Shown one piece after another: positions 1 through 9,168 of a stretch of DNA of 64,000 bases. A program made the position numbers and the translations under genes. This stretch comes from Pseudoxanthomonas spadix (GTDB lineage: Bacteria; Pseudomonadota; Gammaproteobacteria; Xanthomonadales; Xanthomonadaceae). How positions within the stretch are numbered: the stretch's first letter is position 1; every line of letters begins with the position of its first letter. Under the pieces are notes generated by a model, which saw only the letters and a program-made list of their open reading frames with translations, was not told the origin of the DNA and searched no databases. The stretch covers positions 248,001 to 312,000 of the forward strand of contig NZ_RDQN01000004.1 in the NCBI RefSeq assembly GCF_003703395.1. Direction: 5' to 3'.

Positions 1-331
1 ATTGGATCGACACGCCGCGGCCTTCGGCGCGATAGCTTTCCAGGTCCTGTTGCACGGGCAGGGCGACCAGGTAATACAGCATCTTGCCGTCGATGAAGCG
101 GCCCATGAAATCAGGCTCGTCCGGATCGAAGAAGCCGAAGTTGTACGAGGTCGCCTGGCCGGAGTCCGGATCGGCCACCACGATCGCGTCATGGCCGAAG
201 CGCTCGAAGAACACCTGGCCCGGCTGCATGGTCATCACCCCGATGCGCGGCGCGGCGGTGGCCGCGCAGGCGAGCAGCGAGAGCAGCAGCGCGCACCCGG
301 CGCGCGCCAGCAGGCAGGACAGGCGCGGCAT
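1..331 (-). CDS. DUF4105 (Lnb N-terminal periplasmic domain) protein, 3' part cut by window edge
   Basis: The first 110 codons of a minus-strand gene are visible; the rest lies left of the window. The start ATG at 331 overlaps the corC stop codon (TGATG), so the two genes are translationally coupled. The product begins with a hydrophobic signal peptide of about 26 residues ending near ATAAP. It then shows the pattern of the DUF4105 family: a conserved HD after FERFG, then YNFGFFDP and GRFIDGKMLYYL. DUF4105 proteins are exported and resemble the N-terminal periplasmic domain of lacto-N-biosidase; their activity is largely unknown. Linkage to corC fits the family context in Xanthomonadaceae as I recall it. 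Family assignment is from motif reading. Confidence 0.72.
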   Translation of the reverse strand, partial: MPRLSCLLARAGCALLLSLLACAATAAPRIGVMTMQPGQVFFERFGHDAIVVADPDSGQATSYNFGFFDPDEPDFMGRFIDGKMLYYLVALPVQQDLESYRAEGRGVSIQ

Positions 332-1194
332 CAGCTGTCGGACAGCACGCCGACGTGGAAGGCATGCACCCGGCGCCCATCGGCACGCGCCACGCGGAAG
401 GCGAAGCGCCCCAGGGTCAGCTCCTCGCCGGTCTCGGGCAGGTGCCCCATCGCATCGGTCACCAGGCCGCCGACGGTGTCGTATTCGTCATCCGGAAAAT
501 CGGCGCCGAAACGCGCGTTGAAATCCTCGATCGGCGTCAGTGCATCGACCACGTACTGGCCATCGGCCTGGGCGGCGATCAGGTTGGCTTCGTCGTCGGC
601 CTCGTCGTGCTCGTCGTCGATCTCGCCGACGATCTGCTCCAGCACGTCCTCGATGGTGACAAGGCCGGCCACGCCGCCATATTCGTCCACCACCAGCGCC
701 ATGTGGTTGCGCGAGAGACGGAACTCCTTGAGCAGGACGTTGAGCTTCTTCGATTCCGGGATCAGCACCGCCGGACGCAGCAGTTCGCGCACCGTGCCCG
801 GGCCCTGGTCAGCGACCACCCCGCGCAGCAGGTCCTTGGCCAGCAAAATGCCCAGGATCTCGTCCTTGTTCTCGCCATGCACCGGAAAGCGCGAATGGCC
901 CGATTCGACCACCTGCCGCATCAGCTCCAGGAACGGGGTGTCCGCCGGCAGCGAGACCATCTGCGATCGCGAGATCATGACATCACCCACGGTGAGCTCG
1001 GCCACCGACATGGCTCCTTCCATCATCTTGAGCGTGTCCGGTTCGAGCAGCCCGTTGTGCTGGGCGTCGCGCAGCAGCGCGAGCAGGTCTTCGCGCGATT
1101 CGGGTTCACCGGAGAACGCATGGCTCAGGCGTTCCAACCAGCTGCGGCGTTTCTCGGGCAGTTCCGACGCGGTTGTACTGTCGTCTTCTGACAT
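331..1194 (-). CDS. corC: CorC/HlyC family CBS-domain protein (Mg2+/Co2+ efflux associated)
   Basis: The 287-residue soluble protein has a short N-terminal linker, two CBS repeats at about residues 65-190 (VGDVMISRSQM and then VDEYGGVAGLVTIEDVLEQI) and a C-terminal CorC_HlyC domain from about 205 (DALTPIEDFN, DTVGGLVTDAMGHLP). Length and domain order match gammaproteobacterial CorC, which is linked to magnesium and cobalt efflux and binds adenine nucleotides through its CBS pair. It lies in the minus-strand phoH-ybeY-corC cluster, where lnt is often the next gene; here a DUF4105 gene takes that place. Whether it acts in metal efflux or only in membrane-associated regulation cannot be read from the sequence. 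Confidence 0.93.
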   Translation of the reverse strand: MSEDDSTTASELPEKRRSWLERLSHAFSGEPESREDLLALLRDAQHNGLLEPDTLKMMEGAMSVAELTVGDVMISRSQMVSLPADTPFLELMRQVVESGHSRFPVHGENKDEILGILLAKDLLRGVVADQGPGTVRELLRPAVLIPESKKLNVLLKEFRLSRNHMALVVDEYGGVAGLVTIEDVLEQIVGEIDDEHDEADDEANLIAAQADGQYVVDALTPIEDFNARFGADFPDDEYDTVGGLVTDAMGHLPETGEELTLGRFAFRVARADGRRVHAFHVGVLSDS

Positions 1195-1272
1195 CGGGCG
1201 GTGAGCGGCACCCGGCGATCGCGGGCGTGGCCGGCAGTCTAGCAGAACGTTTTCGCAGGCTCTGCCAGGGGA

Positions 1273-1890
1273 TCAGGGCGCGGTGGCGGCCGTGGTGGCA
1301 GACGCGGTGGGCGCCGGCGCGGGATCTTCGGTGTCCAGGTTGTAGCTGCAGCCGACCAGAGTCTTGCCCGGGTGGCTGGCCACGTTGGACACGTTGAGGA
1401 TGATGGCCTGGATCAGGGTCTGGCCGCTGGCCGGATCGGTCTGCTCGGTCTGGCGCAACTGCTTGCCGAAGATGGCTTTTGCCGGCGTGTCGATGCCGGT
1501 TTCCAGGTCCAGCCGGTGGGCCAGCGGGCGCGGGTCGGGCAGGTCCAGGATGGCCATGATGCTGTCCCCGGCAAAGGCGATGTGCGAGCTGGCGTGGCCA
1601 AACACGCTGATCGGCTCGACCAGCGCGAATTCGGTCATGAACGGGTTGGCCTGCGGCAGCGGCTTCCAGCCCAGGGCCACGGCCTTGAGCGGGTCGCGCA
1701 CGGCCGGCTGCAGGGCCAGGAAATCGGGCACCTCCTTGCGGCATTCGATCAGCGCGGCCAGATCCGGCGGCGCGCTCGGCGCAGCGCCCTTGGCGGTGGC
1801 CTTGTTCGCCTCGGCCGGCGCCTGCGCAGCGGCCGTTGCGATGCAGGCCGATGCGGCGATGCCTGCCGCTGCGCGCAACATCTGCCTCAT
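1273..1890 (-). CDS. Uncharacterised periplasmic protein
   Basis: A 205-residue protein with an N-terminal signal peptide (hydrophobic residues 4-22, cleavage likely near AAAQA), an Ala/Pro-rich linker, and a globular part holding two cysteines (C50 in ALIECRKEV and C181 in LVGCSYNL) that could form a disulfide. The C-terminus is a low-complexity Ala/Thr/Pro tail. Its ATG at 1890 overlaps the ybeY stop (ATGA), so it belongs to the phoH-ybeY-corC transcription unit. I do not recognise a named family. A longer in-frame reading upstream of 1890 exists but runs through ybeY in the wrong frame, so it was not used. Confidence 0.75.
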   Translation of the reverse strand: MRQMLRAAAGIAASACIATAAAQAPAEANKATAKGAAPSAPPDLAALIECRKEVPDFLALQPAVRDPLKAVALGWKPLPQANPFMTEFALVEPISVFGHASSHIAFAGDSIMAILDLPDPRPLAHRLDLETGIDTPAKAIFGKQLRQTEQTDPASGQTLIQAIILNVSNVASHPGKTLVGCSYNLDTEDPAPAPTASATTAATAP

Positions 1891-2384
1891 GCCGGCCGCT
1901 CGGCCGCGTAGGGATCGTCGATGCCCAGCTCGGAAAGGATCTGGCGCTCCAGTTGTTCCATCGCCTCGGCCTCCTTGTCGTCGGCGTGGTCCCAACCCAG
2001 CAGATGCAGGGTGCCGTGCACGGTCAGGTGCGCGTAATGTGCGGCCAGCGCCTTGTCCTGGTCCCTGGCCTCGCGCGCGACCACCGGCGCGCAGATCACC
2101 AGATCGCCCAGCAGCGGCATGGTCACCCCCCTGGGCAGCTTGATCGTCTGGTCCAGCTGGCCGGGGAAGGACAGCACGTTGGTCGCATCGTCCTTGCCGC
2201 GGTAATGCCGGTTGAGCGCGCGGCCTTCCTTGGCATCGACCAGGCGGATGGCCAGGTCCGCCTCGCGGATCCGGCCCTTGAGCGCGGCCGCCACCCACTT
2301 GCGGAAACTCACCGCCGCCGGCAGCCCGACCCGCGGCAGCGCATAGCTCACCGCGACCTGCAGATGGATGGGACCCTGGGTCAT
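1887..2384 (-). CDS. ybeY: Endoribonuclease YbeY (rRNA maturation)
   Basis: A 165-residue zinc metalloprotein required for 16S rRNA 3'-end processing and ribosome quality control. The signature zinc site HGTLHLLGWDH, with three histidines as metal ligands, is near residues 127-137, preceded by the conserved TNVLSFP motif. The gene lies 12 bp downstream of phoH (ybeZ) and overlaps the next gene by 4 bp, the classical ybeZ-ybeY order. The length is typical. Confidence 0.96.
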   Translation of the reverse strand: MTQGPIHLQVAVSYALPRVGLPAAVSFRKWVAAALKGRIREADLAIRLVDAKEGRALNRHYRGKDDATNVLSFPGQLDQTIKLPRGVTMPLLGDLVICAPVVAREARDQDKALAAHYAHLTVHGTLHLLGWDHADDKEAEAMEQLERQILSELGIDDPYAAERPA

Positions 2385-2396
2385 GTCGAACCCAGC

Positions 2397-3380
2397 TTAC
2401 GCCGGCTTGGCATCGGCGGCCTGGTCATCGCGCGCATCGTAGGCCCGCACGATGCGCGCCACCAGCGGATGGCGGACCACGTCGCGGGCGCCGAAGAAGC
2501 TGAAGGAAATCCCGTCCACGCCGCGCAAGACCTCCAGCGCGTCGGTCAGGCCCGAGCGGATGTGCTTGGGCAGGTCGGTCTGGCTCATGTCGCCGGTGAC
2601 CACCGCGGTGCTGCCAAAGCCGATCCGGGTCAGGAACATCTTCATCTGCTCCACGGTGGTGTTCTGCGCCTCGTCCAGGATCACGAAGGCATCGTTGAGC
2701 GTGCGCCCGCGCATGTAGGCCAGCGGCGCGATCTCGATGACGTTCTTCTCCAGCAGCCTGGCGACCTTCTCCACCCCCAGCATCTCGTACAGCGCGTCGT
2801 AGAGCGGGCGCAGGTACGGGTCGACCTTCTGGCTCAGGTCACCGGGCAGAAAGCCCAGTTTTTCGCCGGCTTCCACCGCCGGGCGCACCAGGATCAGGCG
2901 CTGCACGCGTGCTTCGTTCAGGGCGTCCACGGCCATGGCCACGGCCAGGAAGGTCTTGCCGGTACCGGCCGGGCCGATGCCGAAGTTGATGTCGTGCGTG
3001 GCGATCGCGTGCAGGTAGGCCGCCTGGTTGGGGCCGCGGCCGCGCACGGTGCCGCGCTTGACCTTGATCGCCACCTCCTGCGGCGCATAGCCATCGCCGG
3101 CCAGGTGCTCGATGTTGGCCTCGTTCAGGCGCAGGTGGATCGCATCGGCATCGAACACTTCGCTGGCCGCCTCCTCGTACAGCGCACGCAGCAGCTGCTC
3201 GGTGGCCGCCGCGGCCCGGGCCGGGCCCTGCACGCGGAAGATGTTGCCGCGGTTGGAGATCTCCACGCCAAGTTTCAGTTCGATCTGGCGCAGGTGCGCG
3301 TCGAACGGCCCAGCCAGATTGGCCAGCTTCTCGGTGTCGTAGGGATCCAGGGTGAAATCGTGATGGGGGGAGGTGGTCAT
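2397..3380 (-). CDS. ybeZ: PhoH-like ATPase YbeZ
   Basis: A 327-residue cytoplasmic P-loop ATPase. The Walker A motif is GPAGTGKT at residues 136-143 and the Walker B region is FVILDEAQN. The N-terminal 100 residues hold the KH-like PhoH extension ([14 protein letters not shown]). YbeZ works with the co-transcribed YbeY in RNA metabolism. The start ATG at 3380 fits family length. Immediately upstream is a decayed gene remnant rather than a direct junction with miaB. Confidence 0.95.
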   Translation of the reverse strand: MTTSPHHDFTLDPYDTEKLANLAGPFDAHLRQIELKLGVEISNRGNIFRVQGPARAAAATEQLLRALYEEAASEVFDADAIHLRLNEANIEHLAGDGYAPQEVAIKVKRGTVRGRGPNQAAYLHAIATHDINFGIGPAGTGKTFLAVAMAVDALNEARVQRLILVRPAVEAGEKLGFLPGDLSQKVDPYLRPLYDALYEMLGVEKVARLLEKNVIEIAPLAYMRGRTLNDAFVILDEAQNTTVEQMKMFLTRIGFGSTAVVTGDMSQTDLPKHIRSGLTDALEVLRGVDGISFSFFGARDVVRHPLVARIVRAYDARDDQAADAKPA

Positions 3381-3399
3381 AGACGCTGGAGGGTAGCGC

Positions 3400-3629
3400 G
3401 CCGATCGGCAACCGGCCGTGTCGGCGCCGAACGGGATTCAGGCCAGCGCATCGGCGGTGGCGCGCGCGATCAGCCTTGGCCATGCCGCCGCTGCTGCGCA
3501 GGGCCACCTCGGTGTCGGTGGCCAGCCCGCTGCCAGCCAGCAGCGATTCTGGAAGCGCGTGCCGAAGTTGCCCGGCCGCCCCGACAGCGACATGCACAGG
3601 CGGGTGTCGCGGCTGATGCGCAGGCTCAT
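3400..3629 (-). pseudogene. Remnant of a shikimate 5-dehydrogenase-like (AroE-like) gene
   Basis: The minus-strand ATG at 3629 overlaps the miaB stop. The first 28 codons read like the N-terminus of the HI_0607-type shikimate dehydrogenase-like family (DTRLCMSLSGRPGNFGTRFQN). After that the frame becomes meaningless. A second frame then shows SSGGMAKA, the glycine-rich nucleotide-binding motif that in intact members lies about 100 residues further on, and a further shift gives ARATADALA before a stop. Only about 200 of an expected 800 bp remain, so I read this as an internally deleted, frameshifted remnant. The alternative is a 63-residue orphan peptide. The family link comes from motif memory only. 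Confidence 0.55.
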
Positions 3630-5125
3630 GCGGCGGGCGCATCGCCGGCCACGGCCAGCCGGCCGCGCAGCGAGTTGGTCAGGGCCTGGGTGATCAGCAC
3701 GTCCACGAACTGACCGATCATGCGTTTGGATCCGGGGAAGTTCACCGAGCGCATGTTCTCGGTCTTGCCGGTCAGCTCGTCGGGATTCTTGCGCGAAGGG
3801 CCTTCGACCAGCACGGTCTGCACGCTGCCGACCATCCGCTGCGAGATGCCGGCGGCATGGGCGTTGATCTGGGCCTGCAGGCGTTCCAGGCGGGCATGCT
3901 TGACCGCGGCGGGGGTGTGGTCGGGCAGGTCTGCCGCCGGGGTGCCCGGGCGGCGCGAGTAGATGAAGGAAAAGCTCTGGTCAAAGCCCACGTCCTGGAT
4001 CAGCTTCATGGTCTTGTCAAAGTCCGCATCGGTCTCGCCGGGGAAGCCGACGATGAAGTCCGAGCTGATCGAGATGTCCGGCCGGACGCTGCGCAGCTTG
4101 CGGATCCTGGACTTGAACTCCAGCGCGGTGTAGCCGCGCTTCATCGCGCTGAGGATGCGGTCGCTGCCGGACTGGACCGGCAGATGCAGGTAGTGGGCCA
4201 GCTGCGGCACGTCGCGGTAGGCATCGATCAGCGAGTCGGAAAATTCCAGCGGGTGCGAGGTGGTGAAGCGGATCCGGCCCACGCCCTGGATCTGGGCGAT
4301 GGCGCGGATCAGCATGCCCAGGTCGGCGAATTCACCTTCCTCGTCTGTCCCTTCAACCGGCGCGATGGGACCGCGATAGGCGTTGACGTTCTGGCCGAGC
4401 AGGTTGATCTCGCGCACACCCTGGGCAGCCAGTTGCGCCACTTCCACCAGCACGTCCTCGAACGGCCGGCTGACCTCGGTGCCGCGGGTGTAGGGCACCA
4501 CGCAGAAGCTGCAGTACTTGCTGCAGCCTTCCATGATCGACACGAACGCAGACGGGCCTTCGGCACGCGGTTCGGGCAGGCGGTCGAACTTCTCGATCTC
4601 CGGGAAGCTGATGTCCACCTGCGGCCTGTTCTGTTCACGCCGGGCGCGGATCAGCTCGGGCAGCCGGTGCAGGGTCTGCGGGCCAAACACCAGGTCCACA
4701 TACGGGGCGCGCTTGATGATGGCCTCACCTTCCTGCGAAGCCACGCAACCGCCGACGCCGATGATCACCTCACGGCCCTGGCCCTTGAGCCTGCTTTCCT
4801 TGAGCACGCGCCAGCGGCCGAGCTGGCTGAAGACCTTTTCCTGTGCCTTCTCGCGGATCGAGCAGGTATTGACCAGGACCACGTCGGCCTCTTCGGGGTT
4901 GTCGGTCAGCTCCAGCCCGTCGCTGGCGGCCAGCACGTCGGCCATCTTGGCCGAGTCGTACTCGTTCATCTGGCAACCGTGGGTCTTGATGTAGAGCTTT
5001 CCGCGCGCAGGCAAGCCTGCGCCGGGCTTGCCACGGGCCTGGCCGGGCGCTTGGCCCGCCACGGGCAGGGGCACAACGGGGAGCTCGCCCGGGGCGGGCG
5101 TGATGGTATCTGGCGTCCCGGTCAT
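3626..5125 (-). CDS. miaB: tRNA-2-methylthio-N6-dimethylallyladenosine synthase MiaB
   Basis: A 499-residue radical-SAM methylthiotransferase that adds the 2-methylthio group to i6A37 of tRNAs; the miaA product near the other end of the window makes its substrate. The order is an N-terminal UPF0004 domain starting at [16 protein letters not shown], a radical-SAM cluster motif [12 protein letters not shown] (CxxxCxxC), and a C-terminal TRAM domain ([16 protein letters not shown]). The ATG at 5125 gives about 48 residues of Pro/Gly-rich extension before the catalytic core. The reading frame stays open upstream of 5125, but that stretch has no family likeness. The gene diverges from the transglycosylase gene at 5266. 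Confidence 0.95.
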   Translation of the reverse strand: MTGTPDTITPAPGELPVVPLPVAGQAPGQARGKPGAGLPARGKLYIKTHGCQMNEYDSAKMADVLAASDGLELTDNPEEADVVLVNTCSIREKAQEKVFSQLGRWRVLKESRLKGQGREVIIGVGGCVASQEGEAIIKRAPYVDLVFGPQTLHRLPELIRARREQNRPQVDISFPEIEKFDRLPEPRAEGPSAFVSIMEGCSKYCSFCVVPYTRGTEVSRPFEDVLVEVAQLAAQGVREINLLGQNVNAYRGPIAPVEGTDEEGEFADLGMLIRAIAQIQGVGRIRFTTSHPLEFSDSLIDAYRDVPQLAHYLHLPVQSGSDRILSAMKRGYTALEFKSRIRKLRSVRPDISISSDFIVGFPGETDADFDKTMKLIQDVGFDQSFSFIYSRRPGTPAADLPDHTPAAVKHARLERLQAQINAHAAGISQRMVGSVQTVLVEGPSRKNPDELTGKTENMRSVNFPGSKRMIGQFVDVLITQALTNSLRGRLAVAGDAPAA

Positions 5126-5265
5126 GGCGCTTAATCCAGTCGGGTGGGCGGGAAGGGTCGACCAGTTTAGCCGGTCCGTCAGGCGCAGGGGCGGGGTCTG
5201 CCGGACCCGCGAGCATCCCGGGGCTTGCTTGTTAAGCCATTGACAAGCTGGGACACTGGGCGCCA

Positions 5266-6168
5266 ATGAAGGGGCTGCTGCGACTGGGGATGTTCGCCGC
5301 AACGCTGGTCGCGCTGCCGGCCAGCGCCGGCACGCTGTACAAGTGCGTGGGCGCCGATGCCGTCACCGCCTATGTCAGCAAGCGCCTGCCAGGCGCCAGC
5401 TGTTCGGTGGTGAGCCGCTACAGGCCTGCCCCCAGCCGCCGCCCGGCCCACCCGCCGCTCGCACCGGCAGCGGCGGCTCCGCCGCAGACCGTGGCGGTGG
5501 CCGAAAAGCGTCCCATCAGCGCGGTCTCCCCGGCCGCCGCAGTTGCCTTGCCCACGCCCGGGCCGGTCGCATCACCGCCACGGCGGGTGGTCAGTGGCCA
5601 GGTTTATTCCTTCATCAAGGACGGGGTGCGCAACTACACCAGCGTACGGCCGCGCGGCATGGACGTGGCCAGCGTGCGCACCATCAAGTACAGCTATCTC
5701 CAGACCTGCTTCGCGTGCGGAAATCCCAAGCTGAACTTCGGCGCGGTGCGCCTGAACACGCTGGCCTACGGAAGCGAAATTGCCGCGGCCGCGCGCGAAT
5801 TCGGCGTCGAGGAAGCCATCGTCCGCGCCATCATCCATGCCGAATCCTCGTACAACCCGGTCGCGCTGTCCCGCGCCGGGGCGATGGGCCTGATGCAGCT
5901 GATGCCGGCCACCGCGCGCCGCTTCGGCGTGGCCGATGCCTATGACGCGGCCCAGAACATCCGCGGTGGCGTGCAGTACCTGGCATTTCTGCTCAAGCGC
6001 TACCAAGGCGACCTGACCCTGGCCGCAGCCGGCTACAACGCCGGCGAAGGCGCCGTGGACCGCAATGGCGGCGTGCCACCCTACGCCGAAACCCAGCGCT
6101 ACGTGCAGCGCGTGGGGGTGCTGGCCGAGCGCTACCGCGCCAGCGTCGGGGCAATCGGTGCTCGCTGA
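5266..6168 (+). CDS. Lytic transglycosylase with N-terminal DUF4124-like region
   Basis: A 300-residue exported protein with a signal peptide at residues 1-21 (cleavage near ASAG), a short cysteine-containing domain resembling DUF4124 ([14 protein letters not shown]), a Pro/Ala-rich linker, and an SLT domain from about residue 165. The SLT catalytic glutamate is in HAESSYNP, followed by [18 protein letters not shown] and the typical [11 protein letters not shown]. It cleaves peptidoglycan glycan strands non-hydrolytically. It stands alone between divergent miaB and the bc1 operon, so it is probably monocistronic. Confidence 0.92.
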   Translation: MKGLLRLGMFAATLVALPASAGTLYKCVGADAVTAYVSKRLPGASCSVVSRYRPAPSRRPAHPPLAPAAAAPPQTVAVAEKRPISAVSPAAAVALPTPGPVASPPRRVVSGQVYSFIKDGVRNYTSVRPRGMDVASVRTIKYSYLQTCFACGNPKLNFGAVRLNTLAYGSEIAAAAREFGVEEAIVRAIIHAESSYNPVALSRAGAMGLMQLMPATARRFGVADAYDAAQNIRGGVQYLAFLLKRYQGDLTLAAAGYNAGEGAVDRNGGVPPYAETQRYVQRVGVLAERYRASVGAIGAR

Positions 6169-6356
6169 ACCGATGCTGCACTGCAATACCGGAAACGACC
6201 CTCCCATCGATCTGCAACCCATTGATCGAAAAGGGATTGTTGTGGTGAAAAATTTTATTCAGTTAGACTCGGCCGTGCGCTCAAGGGTGAGCCCCGCTTA
6301 CAGGGGCCGCCCAGGCAGCCATGCAGCTACCTCAAGATGTCCCAGCGGAGTTACGG

Positions 6357-6977
6357 ATGGCCAATGACGAGGTCACAATGCCCGTGGATGCGGGGCGCCG
6401 CCGGTTCCTGACGGCCACCACCGCAGTTGTCGGTGCCGTGGGTGCAGGCTTCCTGGCTGTCCCGTTCATCAAGTCCTGGAATCCCAGCACCCGTGCCAAG
6501 CTGGCCGGTGCCCCGGTCACTGCGGACATCACCGGATTGCAGGAAGGCCAGCGCCTGGTGCTGGAATGGCGCGGACAACCGATCTGGGTGGTCAAGCGCT
6601 CCAAGGCGATCCTCGACGCCCTGCCCAGCCTGGATGGCCGCCTGCGCGACCCCAACAGCGAGAACGAGGACCAGCAGCCGGCCTACGTGCTCAAGGGCAA
6701 CCCGGAGCTGCGCTCGATCAAGCCGGAGATCTCGGTGCTGGTCGGGCTGTGCACGCACTTGGGCTGTTCGCCGGAAATCGTCGCCGAGATCCGGCCCGAG
6801 CCGTTCGATCCGGAGTGGAAGGGCGGCTACTTCTGCCCTTGCCACAAGTCGCGCTTCGACATGTCCGGACGGGTGTTCCAGGGCGTGCCGGCGCCAACCA
6901 ACCTGCTGGTGCCGCCGCACCATTACCAGGATGACAACACCATCATCATCGGCGTCGATCCGGAAGGGGCTGCCTGA
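6357..6977 (+). CDS. petA: Ubiquinol-cytochrome c reductase iron-sulfur (Rieske) subunit
   Basis: A 206-residue Rieske protein of the cytochrome bc1 complex, carrying electrons from ubiquinol to cytochrome c1. The N-terminus has a Tat-type pattern (GRRRFL) and one membrane anchor. The 2Fe-2S ligands are in CTHLGC (C132, H134, with C137 in the disulfide) and CPCHKS (C160, C162, H163). I chose ATG 6357 over 6321 because GGAG at 6347-6350 sits 6 nt upstream and the extra 12 residues from 6321 would precede the Tat motif without purpose. Its stop overlaps the petB start (TGATG). Confidence 0.95.
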   Translation: MANDEVTMPVDAGRRRFLTATTAVVGAVGAGFLAVPFIKSWNPSTRAKLAGAPVTADITGLQEGQRLVLEWRGQPIWVVKRSKAILDALPSLDGRLRDPNSENEDQQPAYVLKGNPELRSIKPEISVLVGLCTHLGCSPEIVAEIRPEPFDPEWKGGYFCPCHKSRFDMSGRVFQGVPAPTNLLVPPHHYQDDNTIIIGVDPEGAA

Positions 6978-8242
6978 TGTCGAACGTGATCACCCGCGCC
7001 GCGACCGGCGCCTTCGATTGGCTCAATGCGCGTGCGCCGGGCCTGATGCCCATGTACCGCAAGCACATGAGCGAGTACTACGCGCCGAAGAATTTCAACT
7101 TCTGGTACTACATGGGCTCGCTGGCCCTGCTGGTCCTGGTCAACCAGATCGTCACCGGCATCTTCCTGACGATGAACTACAAGACCAGCGCGGCCGAGGC
7201 CTTCGCCTCGGTCGAGTACATCATGCGCGACGTGGAATGGGGCTGGCTGATCCGGTACATGCACAGCACCGGCGCCTCGCTGTTCTTCATCGTGGTCTAC
7301 CTGCACATGTTCCGCGGCCTGATGTACGGCAGCTACCAGAAGCCGCGCGAGCTGGTGTGGATCCTCGGCATGCTGATCTACCTGGTGCTGATGGCCGAGG
7401 CCTTCATGGGTTACGTGCTGCCCTGGGGCCAGATGTCCTTCTGGGGCGCCAAGGTGATCATCTCCCTGTTCGGTGCAATCCCGGTGATCGGGCAGGGGCT
7501 GACCGAGTGGATCATGGGCGACTACCTGCCCAGCGACGCCACCCTCAACCGCTTCTTCGCCCTGCACGTGATCGCGCTGCCGCTGGTGCTGCTGCTGCTG
7601 GTGGTGCTGCACCTGGGGGCGCTACACGAGGTCGGTTCCAACAATCCCGAAGGCGTGGACACCAAGCGCGGGCCCAAGGGCAACCGCTGGAGCAAGACCG
7701 CGCCGGCCGATACCATCCCGTTCCACCCGTACTACACGGTCAAGGACCTGGTGGGCGTGGGCTTCCTGTTGATCATCGGGGCGTTCGTGATCTTCTTCGC
7801 GCCGGCCTTCGGCGGGCTGTTCCTGGAGCACGACAACTTCACCGAGGCCAACCGCCTGGTGACGCCCGCGCACATCAAGCCGGTCTGGTACTACACCCCG
7901 TACTACGCGATGTTGCGGGTGGTGCCCGACAAGCTCGGTGGCGTGCTGGTGATGTTCTCGGCGATCGCGGTGCTGTTCACCGTGCCGTGGCTGGACCGCG
8001 GCAAGGTGCGCTCGATCAAGTACCGCGGGCTGAGCTACAAGATCGCGCTGGGCATCTTTGCCTTCAGCTTCATCTACCTGGGCAAGATCGGCTCGGGCCC
8101 GGGCACCGACCAGACCGAGACCTACATCGGCCGTGTGCTGACGGTCTGCTACTTCGGGTTCTTCGTCTTCCTGTGGGTCTATACGTTCTTCGGACTGGAA
8201 CGCACCAAGCCGGTGCCCGAGCGGGTGAGCACGCATGACTAA
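6977..8242 (+). CDS. petB: Cytochrome b subunit of the bc1 complex
   Basis: A 421-residue integral membrane protein with eight or more hydrophobic helices. It shows the conserved haem-ligand helices (HSTGASLFFIVVYLHMFRG and later FALHVIALPLVLLLLVVLHL) and the quinol-oxidation PEWY-type region is represented by KPVWYYTPYYAML. The family's G-W/L-ML patterns (VLPWGQMSFWGA) are present. It is translationally coupled to petA upstream and overlaps petC by 8 bp downstream. Confidence 0.96.
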   Translation: MSNVITRAATGAFDWLNARAPGLMPMYRKHMSEYYAPKNFNFWYYMGSLALLVLVNQIVTGIFLTMNYKTSAAEAFASVEYIMRDVEWGWLIRYMHSTGASLFFIVVYLHMFRGLMYGSYQKPRELVWILGMLIYLVLMAEAFMGYVLPWGQMSFWGAKVIISLFGAIPVIGQGLTEWIMGDYLPSDATLNRFFALHVIALPLVLLLLVVLHLGALHEVGSNNPEGVDTKRGPKGNRWSKTAPADTIPFHPYYTVKDLVGVGFLLIIGAFVIFFAPAFGGLFLEHDNFTEANRLVTPAHIKPVWYYTPYYAMLRVVPDKLGGVLVMFSAIAVLFTVPWLDRGKVRSIKYRGLSYKIALGIFAFSFIYLGKIGSGPGTDQTETYIGRVLTVCYFGFFVFLWVYTFFGLERTKPVPERVSTHD

Positions 8243-8999
8243 GCGCCTGTCTTCCATCAGGTGCGTGCTGCCGCGCCTGGCCGTGTTCGCCGCCGGGCTG
8301 ATCCTGAGTGGGTCCCTGCAGGCGGCCGAAGGTGGCGCCATCCTGCAGGCGGGCAACGACCTGTCGGACAAGGCTTCGCTGCAGCGCGGCGCCAAGCTGT
8401 TCATGGGCTACTGCTCGGGTTGCCATTCGCTCAAGTACCTGCGTTATTCACGCATGGCCGAAGACCTGGGTCTGAGCGAAGAAGACGTCATGGCCAACCT
8501 CAACTTCACCGGCGCGGCGGTGGGCGAGCAGATCCAGGTGGCGATGCCGGACGAGGCGGCCACCAAGTGGTTTGGCAAGGCACCCCCGGACCTGAGCCTG
8601 ATCGCGCGCGTGCGCGGCCCGGACTGGATCTATACCTACCTGAAGTCGTTCTACCTGGACGAGACGCGGCCGGTGGGCTGGAACAACACCCTGTTTCCCA
8701 ATGCGTCCATGCCCAATCCGCTGTGGGAGCTGCAGGGCCTGCAGCACGCCGAATACGGCCCGCCGGACCCGGCAACCAAGGACAAGACCGTCGCTGCGCT
8801 CAAGCTGGCCACGCCCGGCGCCGAGAGCCCGGTCGAGTTCGACCGCTCGGTGCGCGACATCACCAATTTCCTCGAGTACGCCAGCGAACCGGCCGCGCTC
8901 AAGCGTCAGAGCATGGGCGTGTGGGTGCTGCTGTTCCTGGCGTTTTTCACCTTCCTGGCGTTCCTGCTGAAAAAAGAGTTCTGGAAGGACGTTCACTGA
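8235..8999 (+). CDS. petC: Cytochrome c1 subunit of the bc1 complex
   Basis: A 254-residue protein with an N-terminal signal peptide (about 25 residues, ending near LQAAEGG), the haem c motif CSGCHS at about residue 58, the axial-ligand region with a methionine further on, and a C-terminal membrane anchor (WVLLFLAFFTFLAFLLKKEFW). It completes the petABC operon by overlap with petB. Size and topology match three-subunit bacterial bc1 complexes. Confidence 0.95.
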   Translation: MTKRLSSIRCVLPRLAVFAAGLILSGSLQAAEGGAILQAGNDLSDKASLQRGAKLFMGYCSGCHSLKYLRYSRMAEDLGLSEEDVMANLNFTGAAVGEQIQVAMPDEAATKWFGKAPPDLSLIARVRGPDWIYTYLKSFYLDETRPVGWNNTLFPNASMPNPLWELQGLQHAEYGPPDPATKDKTVAALKLATPGAESPVEFDRSVRDITNFLEYASEPAALKRQSMGVWVLLFLAFFTFLAFLLKKEFWKDVH

Positions 9000-9168
9000 C
9001 CCAGGTGACCTCCGGCAGGGGTGCGCAAAGCGGCGGCCAGCTGCTATGTTCATCCTCGCCGCCCTGTTCATCTAGCCCACATGGCGGCCAGGCCAGAGGC
9101 CTGTGCGAGTTGGCGCAACCGGCAGGCCCCGGTTGCTTGATCAGACCGATAAGGTGACGAGTGCCCGC

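Noticed and set aside
1836-3713. 625-codon plus-strand frame across ybeY and phoH
   Set aside because: Shadow of two conserved minus-strand genes; composition is typical of antisense GC-rich DNA.
5240-5245. TTGACA as a -35 box for the transglycosylase gene
   Set aside because: It lies only 20 bp before the ATG, leaving no room for a -10 element and leader.
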